Positions 17,129-24,589 of a DNA stretch of 42,822 nucleotides are shown in pieces. Numbering within the stretch: position 1 is the first letter of the stretch; each line of letters opens with the position of its first letter. The notes under the pieces were generated by a model. The model made no database searches, was not told the DNA's origin, and saw nothing but the letters and a program-made list of their open reading frames with translations. Origin of the DNA: a bacterium (GTDB taxonomy: Bacteria > Actinomycetota > Acidimicrobiia > Spongiisociales > Spongiisociaceae); the NCBI GenBank assembly GCA_028820935.1, contig JAPPHZ010000001.1:1-42822 (forward strand), read 5' to 3'. Made by a program: the position numbers and the translations under genes.

Positions 17129-17844
17129 GAGGCTGACCCGAGCGCAGGCAGCCGAGTCTCGCGGATAGCCGGATAGCCACGGTAGGCAGGAAGGCCGGTC
17201 GACCTGAGCAGGTGAATCGAACCGGAGTCGAGGGCCGCGGAGATCAGTAGCGCCTGCGCCGGGCTCACGGACACCGTCAGGCCGAAGCCGGACCCGGACA
17301 GGCCCCGACTGCCCGCTGTCACGGCCAGCACCTCGATCCCGGAGGCGACGAAGCGGCTCCTGCCCCCCTGGACCAGCATCACATCGATGCGGTCACCGAC
17401 ATTGAGGGCCGCCCCGACGGCACGATCAGGCGAGATCGGAATGCTCATCGCGCGCTGGCCGTCCGGAGTAGCGACCGGCCTCAGGTCGTCCGCCAACAAG
17501 GGGGCGCCCGCTTCGACATCGCGTATCACCACCTGCCCGAAGAGGTTTGCGAGGTACTCCCGGGAGAGCGCCCGATCCACGAATGGGCCGTCGGCATCCA
17601 CATACCGGTAGGAGACGTCAGTGGTGGCCAACCGGCTGCCGGCCGGTATGGCATGGGCGGCCACCGGAACTTCGACCCCTTCGCCCTCGTCCCGGAGGAT
17701 CAGCACGTTGAGCAGGAAGGCCAGCAGGCCGGCAGTGATCATCACCGCGTGGCCGAAGGAGAGGCGGGTGAAGGGATTCCGCCTGCGGTTCCTCGGACCC
17801 CGTGGGGTCGCCGCCGTCCAAGCTGGTGCGCTGGGCTCGACCAT
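17125..17844 (-). CDS. cpaB: CpaB/RcpC-like pilus assembly protein (SAF domain)
   Basis: 239 residues, first gene of the Tad operon. Seen: one N-terminal membrane helix (residues about 34-52, HAVMITAGLLAFLLNVLIL), then a SAF domain (VPVAAHAIPAGSRLATTDV, with GAPLLADDL), then a CpaB-type C-terminal region (ALNVGDRIDVML). In Gram-negatives CpaB works with the secretin; here no secretin is present, so it probably acts in the cell envelope. ATG 17844 was chosen (AGAGGAG 10 bases upstream); TTG 17850 is closer to the ribosome site and also possible. Confidence 0.85.
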   Translation of the reverse strand: MVEPSAPAWTAATPRGPRNRRRNPFTRLSFGHAVMITAGLLAFLLNVLILRDEGEGVEVPVAAHAIPAGSRLATTDVSYRYVDADGPFVDRALSREYLANLFGQVVIRDVEAGAPLLADDLRPVATPDGQRAMSIPISPDRAVGAALNVGDRIDVMLVQGGRSRFVASGIEVLAVTAGSRGLSGSGFGLTVSVSPAQALLISAALDSGSIHLLRSTGLPAYRGYPAIRETRLPALGSAS

Positions 17845-17882
17845 GTTCAAGCTTCTCCTCTGCCGCCATCCGTGGCGGGATG

Positions 17883-17975
17883 ACTATATCCCATAGTTTC
17901 AGAGGATGCCATGGTGTTGAAATAATTTTTTAGCACTTTAAATAAGTATGAATGATTACCAATTAACGGACAGAA
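17883..17975 (-). promoter_or_regulatory. AT-rich upstream region and possible promoter of the Tad operon
   Basis: A very AT-rich tract (about 17920-17975, for example AATAATTTTTTAGC) in a GC-rich genome lies just upstream of cpaB. On the minus strand a TATAGT -10-like hexamer lies at 17883-17888, about 40 bp before the cpaB start. No clear -35 is seen. The AT-rich stretch could be an UP element, a nucleoid-protein binding site or a remnant of transferred DNA. Confidence 0.35.
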
Positions 17976-18070
17976 GCACCGGATTCCAAGAACAATGTAG
18001 AGTTCTGGGTATTCCTATCTGGCCGGTCCGGCCGTTACCGAAGGCTTGAGAGGCGGTGCCGCGACCCCTC

Positions 18071-18601
18071 TTATCTCGGCTTGGTGCGACGCATCACGTA
18101 GGCAACCCGGTCAAGGGCAACGTAGATCCGCCCGATCGCAGTGCTCACTGCAAGATGATCTCTTGCCACCCACTCGATCTCCCCCGTGAAGCCGGATTCC
18201 CCGCCCCGGCAGACCACTTCGAAGTCTGCTTCGACGAGCTGAAGCATGCCTATCCGGGAGACAAATGTCTCAACCGTGTGGCTCTCGGGCCGCCCTTCGC
18301 CGAAGTCCGGCAGCACCGTGAGCGCATCCACACCTGGTATGCAGACCTCGGCCCGCCCGTTCGGCGTCTCCAAGGTCATGAGATCATTACGGACGTACAC
18401 CGGCAGTCCGTCCAGGCGGCGCCTACCTATGAGGATGCGCACCATGCGACCCGCTTGGGAAGCCTCCCACGCAACGTCGGACATTCTCTTCTGGCGGGCC
18501 GCCAGGATCATCGCCTCGGACTCGGCTACTTCGAACTCCTGCCGGATGCGCGTTTCCATACGCCGGTGCAGTCCCGGATCGAAAGGATCGTCTCCATACA
18601 C
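18071..18601 (-). CDS. Unrecognised protein, possibly Tad-linked
   Basis: 176 residues, family not recognised. Seen: a charged helical N-terminal half (RIRQEFEVAESEAMILAA) and a C-terminal half rich in short beta strands, with two similar-looking strand pairs (GRRRLDGLPVYVRNDLMTLE and GESGFTGEIEWVARDHLAVS), each followed by a short loop, suggesting a small beta-barrel domain. No membrane helix or signal peptide. GTG 18601 was chosen because GGAG lies 7 bases upstream. It has the same direction as the Tad operon and sits 226 bp upstream of cpaB, so it is probably a separate transcription unit. Confidence 0.65.
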   Translation of the reverse strand: MYGDDPFDPGLHRRMETRIRQEFEVAESEAMILAARQKRMSDVAWEASQAGRMVRILIGRRRLDGLPVYVRNDLMTLETPNGRAEVCIPGVDALTVLPDFGEGRPESHTVETFVSRIGMLQLVEADFEVVCRGGESGFTGEIEWVARDHLAVSTAIGRIYVALDRVAYVMRRTKPR

Positions 18602-18795
18602 AGATGCTCTCCTACACTGGCTTCGTACCGGCAAATGATGCTCACGTCCAAGAGTATCGCTACCGGTGGGAAGATGCTCCGGCTTCACTGACGAATTTTC
18701 CGCGTTCTGGGTCTTCCGCGTTGTTTTTGGACCGGTATTCAACTCTCAGATGGAACGGATGACAGGATCTAACTGTATGCGTTCTTATGACTACT

Positions 18796-18950
18796 AGTGA
18801 ATTGACGGTGTGATGTGCGCCGGCCGGCGGCGTCTTCGCAAGGCCCGCTGACGAAGGCGTACCCGCAGCGGTACGTCAAGGAGCGAAACGCAGCGACGGG
18901 ACCGCCTACGGCAAGCAGAACACGCCAAGCAACTTCACAGGCCCGACACT
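18796..18950 (+). repeat. Family 1 palindromic element, decayed copy
   Basis: The core (about 18835-18890) is nearly identical to the complete copy. The central stem here is CGTACC-cgcagc-GGTACG at 18858-18875, against CGTGCC/GGCACG in the copy at 12 kb: both arms changed together, keeping the pairing. The left half is about 12 bp shorter and the terminal repeats are eroded (AGTG...CACT remain). It sits in the 379-bp gap between the unrecognised gene and the DtxR-type gene. I see no gene in the rest of that gap. Confidence 0.72.
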
Positions 18951-18980
18951 GTGTTCAATAGCCAATCGTAATCTAATCCT

Positions 18981-19050
18981 AACCAGCAATCAGCAACCAG
19001 CAACCAGCAACCAGCAACCAGCAACCAGCAACCAGCAACCAGCAACCAGC
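18981..19050 (+). repeat. Tandem repeat, ten copies of a 7-mer (AACCAGC)
   Basis: Exactly 70 bp; the second unit is AATCAGC and the other nine are identical. It ends 2 bp before the stop codon of the DtxR-type gene, on its 3' side. Read on the minus strand it is a run of CTGGTT/GCTGGTT. No stable hairpin forms. It is likely a slippage-prone microsatellite and a variable-number marker. Confidence 0.95.
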
Positions 19051-19052
19051 AA

Positions 19053-19712
19053 CTAATCGATAGCTACGAACAGCCGTTCCGAGGCGAAGACGCTGATGCC
19101 GACCGGCCGATCCCGCACCTCCACGGTTATACCCCCGTAGGGGTCCTTCTGCACCAGGCTGATCCGGGCGTCCGGCCGGATGTGGTTCTCGTCCAGAAAG
19201 CGCATCATGTCCGCGTCCAACTCCAGTTCCTCCGAGATCCGCTCGAGAGCCAGCGTCTCCCCCCTCTCCATTTCGGCAATGGCCTTCATCCGCGGAGGCT
19301 GGTAGCCGGCGCCCGGAATGGGGTTGCCGTGGGGGCAGGTCTTCGGATCGTCCATGACCTGCCACATGGCCTTCTCTACGTCATCCGAGATCATGGTCTC
19401 CCATACCTCGGCCTCCTCGTGCACCTTCGCCCATGGAAGCCTCAAGACCTCGGAGAGGAACCGCTCGGCGAGGCGGTGCCTGCGCACCACCACCGCTGCC
19501 AGGTGACGGCCCTCCTCGGTGAGACGAACCTCGTCAGACACGTTGACCAGGCCCTCCGCCGTCATCCGGCGAACCATCTCGGACACGCTGGCCGGGCTCA
19601 CTCCCAGCCAGCGCGCTATGCGGGCCTGGAGCACCGGGATACCGGCCTCCTCCAGTTCCCAGATGGCTTCGGCGTATTCGCGGCATCGGACGGAGTAGCC
19701 GGGATCAGTCAT
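19053..19712 (-). CDS. Metal-dependent regulator, DtxR/IdeR/MntR family
   Basis: 219 residues. Seen: an N-terminal winged HTH (YAEAIWELEEAG, then LGVSPASVSEMVRRM), a metal-binding and dimer domain with RHRLAERFL and the family motif CPHGNPIPG, and a C-terminal SH3-like domain. It senses iron or manganese and represses uptake genes when metal is bound; which metal cannot be told. It overlaps the 5-formyl-THF cyclo-ligase gene by 8 bases, so the two share a transcript. The 70-bp tandem repeat follows its stop. Confidence 0.92.
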   Translation of the reverse strand: MTDPGYSVRCREYAEAIWELEEAGIPVLQARIARWLGVSPASVSEMVRRMTAEGLVNVSDEVRLTEEGRHLAAVVVRRHRLAERFLSEVLRLPWAKVHEEAEVWETMISDDVEKAMWQVMDDPKTCPHGNPIPGAGYQPPRMKAIAEMERGETLALERISEELELDADMMRFLDENHIRPDARISLVQKDPYGGITVEVRDRPVGISVFASERLFVAID

Positions 19713-20334
19713 GTGCTAATCGTAGACACGGTGCGGTCGTACCACCCGGGGTACTGACCGGCCGCACCCCTGTCTCGGTCGCCAGGTGGGTCATCGGCAC
19801 ATCATGGGAATCGGTGGGGAGTCTGTCGACCACCAGAGCCGAGACTGTCACTCCGACCCTCGCCGCGCCGTCGGGCACCGTCAGCAGGAACCGGTCGTAG
19901 TAGCCGCCGCCGCGGCCCAGACGCTCGCCATCCGGCCCGAACGCCAGGCCCGGCGTGAGTACGACCGCCACGCTCGACAGGTCGACGAGGGGAGCTGTGG
20001 CCACCGGCTGCTCGAACCCGAACCGGTGCCGCTCGCGGGGCGCGTCCAGCGGGTGGAGGGTAAGGGGCCCGCTGGGCGGGGTGCGGGTGACCGCGAACGT
20101 GCGGCCTACCCGGTCCGGAACCCGTGTCACGTCGATCTCGTCGGGGAGCGGGAGGTATATGACCACGCTCCCGGCCGGGAGGCCGGCCCCGGCCAACCAC
20201 TCGACTATGCCGTCGACGGTCGCAGCGGCCTGATCCTCGGGGATACCCGGCCGGCGCATCCGCCGAGCCCAGCGCCGGAACTCCTCCTTACCCGTACCCG
20301 GCGGCGGTATGTCAACAGGCTCGCCGTGGGTCAT
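19705..20334 (-). CDS. 5-formyltetrahydrofolate cyclo-ligase
   Basis: Converts 5-formyl-THF to 5,10-methenyl-THF with ATP, in one-carbon metabolism in the cytoplasm. Seen over 209 residues: an N-terminal helix with FRRWARRMRR, VVIYLPLPDEIDV, the substrate loop, the nucleotide-binding motif GRGGGYYDRFL, and a C-terminal strand with VDRLPTDSHDVPM, all typical of this family. It is the first gene of a two-gene unit with the DtxR-type regulator. Confidence 0.93.
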   Translation of the reverse strand: MTHGEPVDIPPPGTGKEEFRRWARRMRRPGIPEDQAAATVDGIVEWLAGAGLPAGSVVIYLPLPDEIDVTRVPDRVGRTFAVTRTPPSGPLTLHPLDAPRERHRFGFEQPVATAPLVDLSSVAVVLTPGLAFGPDGERLGRGGGYYDRFLLTVPDGAARVGVTVSALVVDRLPTDSHDVPMTHLATETGVRPVSTPGGTTAPCLRLAHD

Positions 20335-20464
20335 CGTGGCCCCGGCCGGATGGCTCGAGAGCTCTGAGGTTCCATCCAGTCAAGTTAGCGACCATCTCGC
20401 AGCCGGATCAGTCATGCTCCGCTAGGCGGGGATCGGGCCGCCGCGCCAGGTAACCTGACCGGCA

Positions 20465-21220
20465 ATGGGAACACTGGCGCACGGCCTCCGATCGAGCTTG
20501 ATCTTTGCCATCGCGATTCCGCTCACCGCGGCGTGCGCGGTGGTGGTCATCCTGCATTCCCTGCTGAGGCCGCCTGGGGGACTGCTGGACCGGATCCCCG
20601 GCTTCTGGGGCCGGACATGGTGCCGGCTCGCCGGCGTGGAACTCACCGTCGAGGGCCTCGAACACATCGACCCGAAACAGGCGTACGTAGTGATCTCCAA
20701 CCACCAGTCCGCCTTCGACATTTTTTCCCACTTCGCAGCGTTGCCGGTTCCGATCCGCTTCCTGGCCAAACAGGAGCTGTTCAGGATCCCCGTCTTCGGA
20801 GCGGCCATGCGAAGGATCGGGATCGTGGAGGTTGACCGGGGCGCCGGGCGAGCCACCCACCAGGCCGTCAACCGGGGCGCCGCCGAAAACATGAAGCTGG
20901 GACGCTCCCTCATGATCTATCCGGAAGGGACCCGATCACGGGACGGTGCGATGCTGCCGTTCAAGAAGGGGGCCTTCGCCATCGCCCGCAATCTGGGCGT
21001 GCCCATCGTGCCCACGGCGATCACGGGCAGCCGCCAGGTCTGGAGCCCGGGATCCAAGATCATCCGCCCCGGACACATCACCGTAACAATCATGGATCCG
21101 ATCCCGACCGACAACATGACGCTGCGAGACCTCGGCGACCTGACGAAGCACGCCTACTCACTGATCGCGAACGTGGCCGATGCGGGGGCCGTCCGGGAGC
21201 CCAGCGACAGCCGTACCTGA
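20465..21220 (+). CDS. plsC: 1-acyl-sn-glycerol-3-phosphate acyltransferase (PlsC family)
   Basis: Makes phosphatidic acid from lysophosphatidic acid at the membrane. Seen over 251 residues: an N-terminal hydrophobic segment (residues about 12-34), the catalytic H-x4-D motif NHQSAFD near residue 78, the block FRIPVFGAAMRRIG, and the phosphate-binding motif YPEGTRSRDG near residue 155. It diverges from the cyclo-ligase gene with about 130 bp between starts. Specificity could also be for another lysophospholipid. Confidence 0.93.
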   Translation: MGTLAHGLRSSLIFAIAIPLTAACAVVVILHSLLRPPGGLLDRIPGFWGRTWCRLAGVELTVEGLEHIDPKQAYVVISNHQSAFDIFSHFAALPVPIRFLAKQELFRIPVFGAAMRRIGIVEVDRGAGRATHQAVNRGAAENMKLGRSLMIYPEGTRSRDGAMLPFKKGAFAIARNLGVPIVPTAITGSRQVWSPGSKIIRPGHITVTIMDPIPTDNMTLRDLGDLTKHAYSLIANVADAGAVREPSDSRT

Positions 21221-21234
21221 CCGGCGGGAGCCGC

Positions 21235-21338
21235 TAGGAGGGTGCTGAAGAAGACGGGGATGTGTTGGCCCGCGATCCCTTGAACTGGGGTTTCATTGCC
21301 GACTGTCTGACCTACAGGACACTTTCAGTACCCTCCTA
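21235..21338 (+). repeat. Family 2 palindromic element, copy A (104 bp)
   Basis: Starts TAGGAGGGTGCTGAA and ends TTCAGTACCCTCCTA, terminal inverted repeats of 15 bp with one mismatch, each with TA at the tip. The reverse complement of copy B (24466-24570) aligns along nearly its whole length. Its last three bases, CTA, are the complement of the TAG stop codon of the membrane protein gene. No coding capacity. Confidence 0.85.
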
Positions 21339-21860
21339 CATACCGAGCGTCCCTGACCTCCACAGCAGGGCGCGACGCCTGGGGTCGGCGAGCCGAGCCC
21401 TCCGAGCCAGCCACGCCAGGTAGGCGATCGCGACGATCTCCTGGCCGATCGGTAGCAGGTCGGCGCCGGACAAGCTCGCCAGTCCCGACCAATCGGATTC
21501 GATGCCGGTGGGAAGCTCGTAGCCCAGCATGGGCCACAGGAGGAGTTGGGGGTCGATCCACCCGAGGTCCAGCACCAGGTGCAGGATCGCTCCGGCCGCC
21601 ACCACCACGGCCCGCTTCCGGCCCGGGCTACGGCGGCGGGTGAGGACCAGGGCCGCCACCAGCAATCCCAGACAGAAGGCGACAGAGTGACCGATGAGCC
21701 GGCCTGCGCCCATCCCCCCGGCCGGAACCCACCAGCCGGCCACCCATTCGATTGCGTCTGGCAGGAGCGCTCCGATCGCCAGGAAGCGGAGGTCCGCGTC
21801 AGAGTCCTTGAAAGCCAGCCGGAAAAGGAATACAGCTCCGCCCAGATGCCAGAAGATCAT
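21336..21860 (-). CDS. Integral membrane protein, YdjM/DUF457-like putative metal-dependent hydrolase
   Basis: 174 residues with about four membrane helices. Seen: His at residue 5 (WHLGG), LLPDAIEW near residue 35, GHSVAF near residue 57 and HLVLDLGW near residue 94. This His/Asp spacing in membrane helices is what I know from the YdjM/DUF457 family; its chemical role is not established. The C-terminal tail is short and basic. The TAG stop coincides with the tip of family 2 copy A, so the present C-terminus may be set by the insertion. The 225 bp upstream to the zinc-ribbon gene hold no gene I can support. Confidence 0.72.
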   Translation of the reverse strand: MIFWHLGGAVFLFRLAFKDSDADLRFLAIGALLPDAIEWVAGWWVPAGGMGAGRLIGHSVAFCLGLLVAALVLTRRRSPGRKRAVVVAAGAILHLVLDLGWIDPQLLLWPMLGYELPTGIESDWSGLASLSGADLLPIGQEIVAIAYLAWLARRARLADPRRRALLWRSGTLGM

Positions 21861-22085
21861 CGCCCCATTAGCCCCAACTATTCATGGGTGGGGGTTTGTA
21901 CGGGTGACGGGAGGGGGTAGTTCGCACTCCTGAACTGGGGTTACAGGCACGTGACAACCTCATCTTCCAGCCGGGTGCGAAACCAACCATCGGGTGAGGA
22001 GTGGCAACTGCAGCAAGTGATGCCTTGAGATGGCCTGGTCCGAGTCGGTGTGCTGGGAACAGGAATAATCAGGCCTAGCAGAGCT

Positions 22086-22796
22086 TCAGAGGCACAGGAT
22101 GGCGGCGCAGTGGATGCATTGGGGGATCCGATCCGAGGCCACCTCCTCGTACTCTGCAACCGACATCTGCAAATGGCAGGCGCCGCAGACCCGACCGTCC
22201 ACCTCCCCGACGACCACCCCTCCCCTACGGTTCCTCAACTGGACGTACTTTCGGAGCAGTCCGGGGTCGATGTCAGCCGCTATTTCGACCCGCCGTTGCC
22301 GGTAACGCGCCAGCGATGTGTCGATGGCCTCCTCGAGTTCGGCGACCCGGGCCGCCAACCGGCGCTCGGCCCCCGATGCCTCCGCGGCCGTCTCTCTCGC
22401 CGCCTCCTCCTCCGCGTCCAGGCCCTCGCGCTGCTCGAGCAATTCGAGCAGTTCGTCCTCCATGACGGAGACCCGGTTGTGGAGGTTGCCGACCTCCTGG
22501 CGCAAATGGTCGGCTTCGCGGGCGCTCATGGCCCCTGCGAAAAGGCGTCGCTCCTGCTCCCGAACCCGTTGCTCGGTCATGGTGAGCTCGTCCTCGACAC
22601 GCGCCGTGGATCGCTCGACGGCCCGCAGCCGGTCGTTCACGTCCGCATGGGCGGCGGCGGTGGCTGCGGCCTCCCCCGCCGCCTGTCGGAGTTGGGCCAG
22701 TTCGGGCAACGTGCGGCGGTCCTCTCGCAGCTTGTCGATGAGCGAATCCACCTGTTGCAGTTCGAGGAGGTCCGAGAAGCTGGTCAGCGGTTCCAT
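22086..22796 (-). CDS. Coiled-coil protein with C-terminal C4 zinc ribbon
   Basis: 236 residues. Seen: two long antiparallel coiled-coil helices (roughly residues 8-160, Glu/Arg/Ala-rich) and a C-terminal zinc ribbon with CGAC and CIHC pairs. This is the conserved bacterial partner of NIF3, annotated as C4-type zinc ribbon domain protein (CdsZ type); its molecular role is not firmly known, with links to nucleic acids and translation proposed. ATG 22796 was chosen because it shares one base with the NIF3 stop (TGATG). Confidence 0.9.
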   Translation of the reverse strand: MEPLTSFSDLLELQQVDSLIDKLREDRRTLPELAQLRQAAGEAAATAAAHADVNDRLRAVERSTARVEDELTMTEQRVREQERRLFAGAMSAREADHLRQEVGNLHNRVSVMEDELLELLEQREGLDAEEEAARETAAEASGAERRLAARVAELEEAIDTSLARYRQRRVEIAADIDPGLLRKYVQLRNRRGGVVVGEVDGRVCGACHLQMSVAEYEEVASDRIPQCIHCAAILCL

Positions 22797-23578
22797 CAGA
22801 GCTCCCACGGATTGTCGTCGCCCCCGACCATTTCGACGGGCCTGTCCACGAGTCCGGCCACCAGATCGTAGAGGGCTCGTACCCCCGGACGCTCGGTCGG
22901 GGTATGCCCTGCATCCACCATCGCCATTCCGGAGTCTGCCGCCCGTCGGGCCTCATGATGCGAGACGTCGCCCGTGACGTAGGCATCGGCGCCGGCGGAA
23001 ACGGCGTCCTCGACCCGGGATCCACCCGAGCCGGGCAGCACCGCCACACGGCGGACGACCCGGTCGAGCGGGCCGGAGAGGCGCGGCCGGACGCCGAGCC
23101 GCAACTGCACGAGGTCGGCCAGATCTCCCAGCGGGCCACCGAAGGATCCGCACCGCCCGTACGAAATCTCGTCCCCGCCACCGGTCATCGAGGGGGCGAA
23201 TCCCTCGGGGTCTCGAATCTCCAAGGCAGCGGCCAGTGAATCCGATGACCCGCCCGGAGCCGCGTCCCAGTTGGTGTGTGCCGAGATGACGGCCACGCGC
23301 CTTTCTATCAGGAAGAAGATCCGTCCCTCGGCGCCAGGCACCGCGGTTACGGAGCTGAGAGGGCGGAACAGCAAGGGGTGATAGGTGACGACCAGTTCCG
23401 CCCCGACGGAAATGATCCCATCGAGGAGCCTGGTGGTGAGCTCGTGGACCACTGCCACGGCCGAGACCTCCCGCTCCGGATCGCCGATCTGGAGCCCTAC
23501 CGCGTCCCACTCGGCGGCGGAGGCGAACGGCGCTCGCCCGTCGATTGCGGCGAGGATCTCACCGACACGAAGGCTCAT
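22796..23578 (-). CDS. NIF3-like dinuclear metal-centre protein
   Basis: 260 residues, the usual length of short bacterial NIF3 proteins. Seen: EWDAVGLQIGDP, the metal-ligand segments TYHPLLFRPL and ISAHTNWD, and a C-terminal DAGHTPTERPG with further His/Glu ligands. NIF3 proteins form toroidal hexamers; a GTP cyclohydrolase-like or other hydrolase role has been suggested but not settled. It sits between the methyltransferase gene (63 bp gap) and the zinc-ribbon gene (1-base overlap), an arrangement kept in many actinobacteria. Confidence 0.93.
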   Translation of the reverse strand: MSLRVGEILAAIDGRAPFASAAEWDAVGLQIGDPEREVSAVAVVHELTTRLLDGIISVGAELVVTYHPLLFRPLSSVTAVPGAEGRIFFLIERRVAVISAHTNWDAAPGGSSDSLAAALEIRDPEGFAPSMTGGGDEISYGRCGSFGGPLGDLADLVQLRLGVRPRLSGPLDRVVRRVAVLPGSGGSRVEDAVSAGADAYVTGDVSHHEARRAADSGMAMVDAGHTPTERPGVRALYDLVAGLVDRPVEMVGGDDNPWEL

Positions 23579-23641
23579 GATGCCGGCCGGGCAACCGTGG
23601 CTGGGAGACCGGTACCGGCGGCCGGCGGGGAGCCCACGACC

Positions 23642-24352
23642 TCAGGCGACGCCCGAGACCTCCCACACCCGGGCCTCCCAGATGGACCGTGAGCCGCGGG
23701 TGCTGACCCGGACCACTCCGCGCTCCACCAGATCGGACAGCACCTGGCTGGTGGCGAGCTTGCTCGGGAGGGGTATGGCCCGCTCGGTGAGCTTCCTCAC
23801 CTTGGTGTAGAGGCGCCGGGCGGCCTCGATGATGGAGGACTCGTCCTGGAGGGATCCGGTCGGCAGGAAGAGACGCCCGCCGGCGCTCAGGCGGCGCCTG
23901 GCCTCCTCAAGCATGCGAATGGGAAGCTCGCTCCCCCGCGTGCCGCCCCCGCCCCTGGTCGGGAACCATCCGCTCTCGTCCGCCAGGGTGTCGGGGATAC
24001 CGGACACATCGCCGATGATCACGTCTGCTCGAATATCGTCGGCAAGGGGCTCGAACAGGTCGCCCTGGTAGAACGTGATCCGATCGGCCACGTCGTTGGC
24101 TTCGGCGTTGGCGCGGCCCACCTCGATCACGTCCGGGCTCTTGTCGATGGCGTGTACGTGGCGGGCGCCGAGCTTGGCGGCGATGATCGCCAACACCCCC
24201 GATCCGCATCCGACATCGATGGCCACCTCGCCCTCCTGGATACGGAGCTCGCGAGCGATCAAGGCCGAGATGGTGGAAGGACGGAACGTGGTGTCCGAAA
24301 TCTGGAGGTTCATCGGGCCGAGCCGGCCCTTCCACAAGAAATCCTCGGACAC
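23642..24352 (-). CDS. SAM-dependent methyltransferase, class I (HemK/PrmA-like)
   Basis: 236 residues. Seen: the SAM-binding motif DVGCGSGVLAI (residues about 45-55), an acidic residue after the next strand (HAIDKSPD), and GDLF after the third. At the catalytic place, where HemK/RsmC-type enzymes have NPPY, it reads IIGDVSGIPD; the expected Asn-Pro-Pro is absent. The substrate is therefore not the usual amide or base-amino type, or is unclear. A C-terminal region (about residues 160-236) looks winged-helix-like (LVERGVVRVSTRGS). It is the first gene of the operon with NIF3 and the zinc-ribbon protein. Confidence 0.83.
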   Translation of the reverse strand: MSEDFLWKGRLGPMNLQISDTTFRPSTISALIARELRIQEGEVAIDVGCGSGVLAIIAAKLGARHVHAIDKSPDVIEVGRANAEANDVADRITFYQGDLFEPLADDIRADVIIGDVSGIPDTLADESGWFPTRGGGGTRGSELPIRMLEEARRRLSAGGRLFLPTGSLQDESSIIEAARRLYTKVRKLTERAIPLPSKLATSQVLSDLVERGVVRVSTRGSRSIWEARVWEVSGVA

Positions 24353-24465
24353 CCTCTCCCGCCTCCGTGACGACTACGGGGGAACGATAGCGACTCGCGA
24401 GCAGTCCGGAAACGGAATTGCCGGGTACGGAGAGCCGCAGCAACCTGTTCGGGGACGGTAGCCTC

Positions 24466-24570
24466 TAGGAGGGTACTGAAAAATGTCCAGTTAGCCCGAA
24501 ATCCGGTCAGGAAACCCCTGGTCACGGTATCGCGGGCTAACCAATCCCCGTCTTTTTCAGCACCCTCCTA
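24466..24570 (-). repeat. Family 2 palindromic element, copy B (105 bp, opposite orientation to copy A)
   Basis: Ends TAGGAGGGTACTGAAAAA and TTTTTCAGCACCCTCCTA. The reverse complement matches copy A across the terminal repeats and the interior (GACGGGGAT, then GCCCGCGAT, then GGGGTTTC). Internal arms GTTAGCCCG/CGGGCTAAC add a second perfect 9-bp pairing. It lies between the divergent methyltransferase and PPOX genes, ending 20 bp before the PPOX start, so it probably carries or displaced promoter signals. Confidence 0.85.
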
Positions 24571-24589
24571 CACGAACGGCCGGTGGACA

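Noticed and set aside
18979-19365. Minus-strand open frame with repeated LVAGCWL units
   Set aside because: It is only a translation of the 7-mer tandem repeat running into another frame of the DtxR-type gene.
21861-22085. Short reading frames and a 12-mer TGAACTGGGGTT shared with family 2 copy A
   Set aside because: The shared word is too short and its flanks do not align, so I did not call a fourth copy. The frames show no recognisable protein and no ribosome site. I also looked for an RNase P RNA here and saw no conserved motifs.
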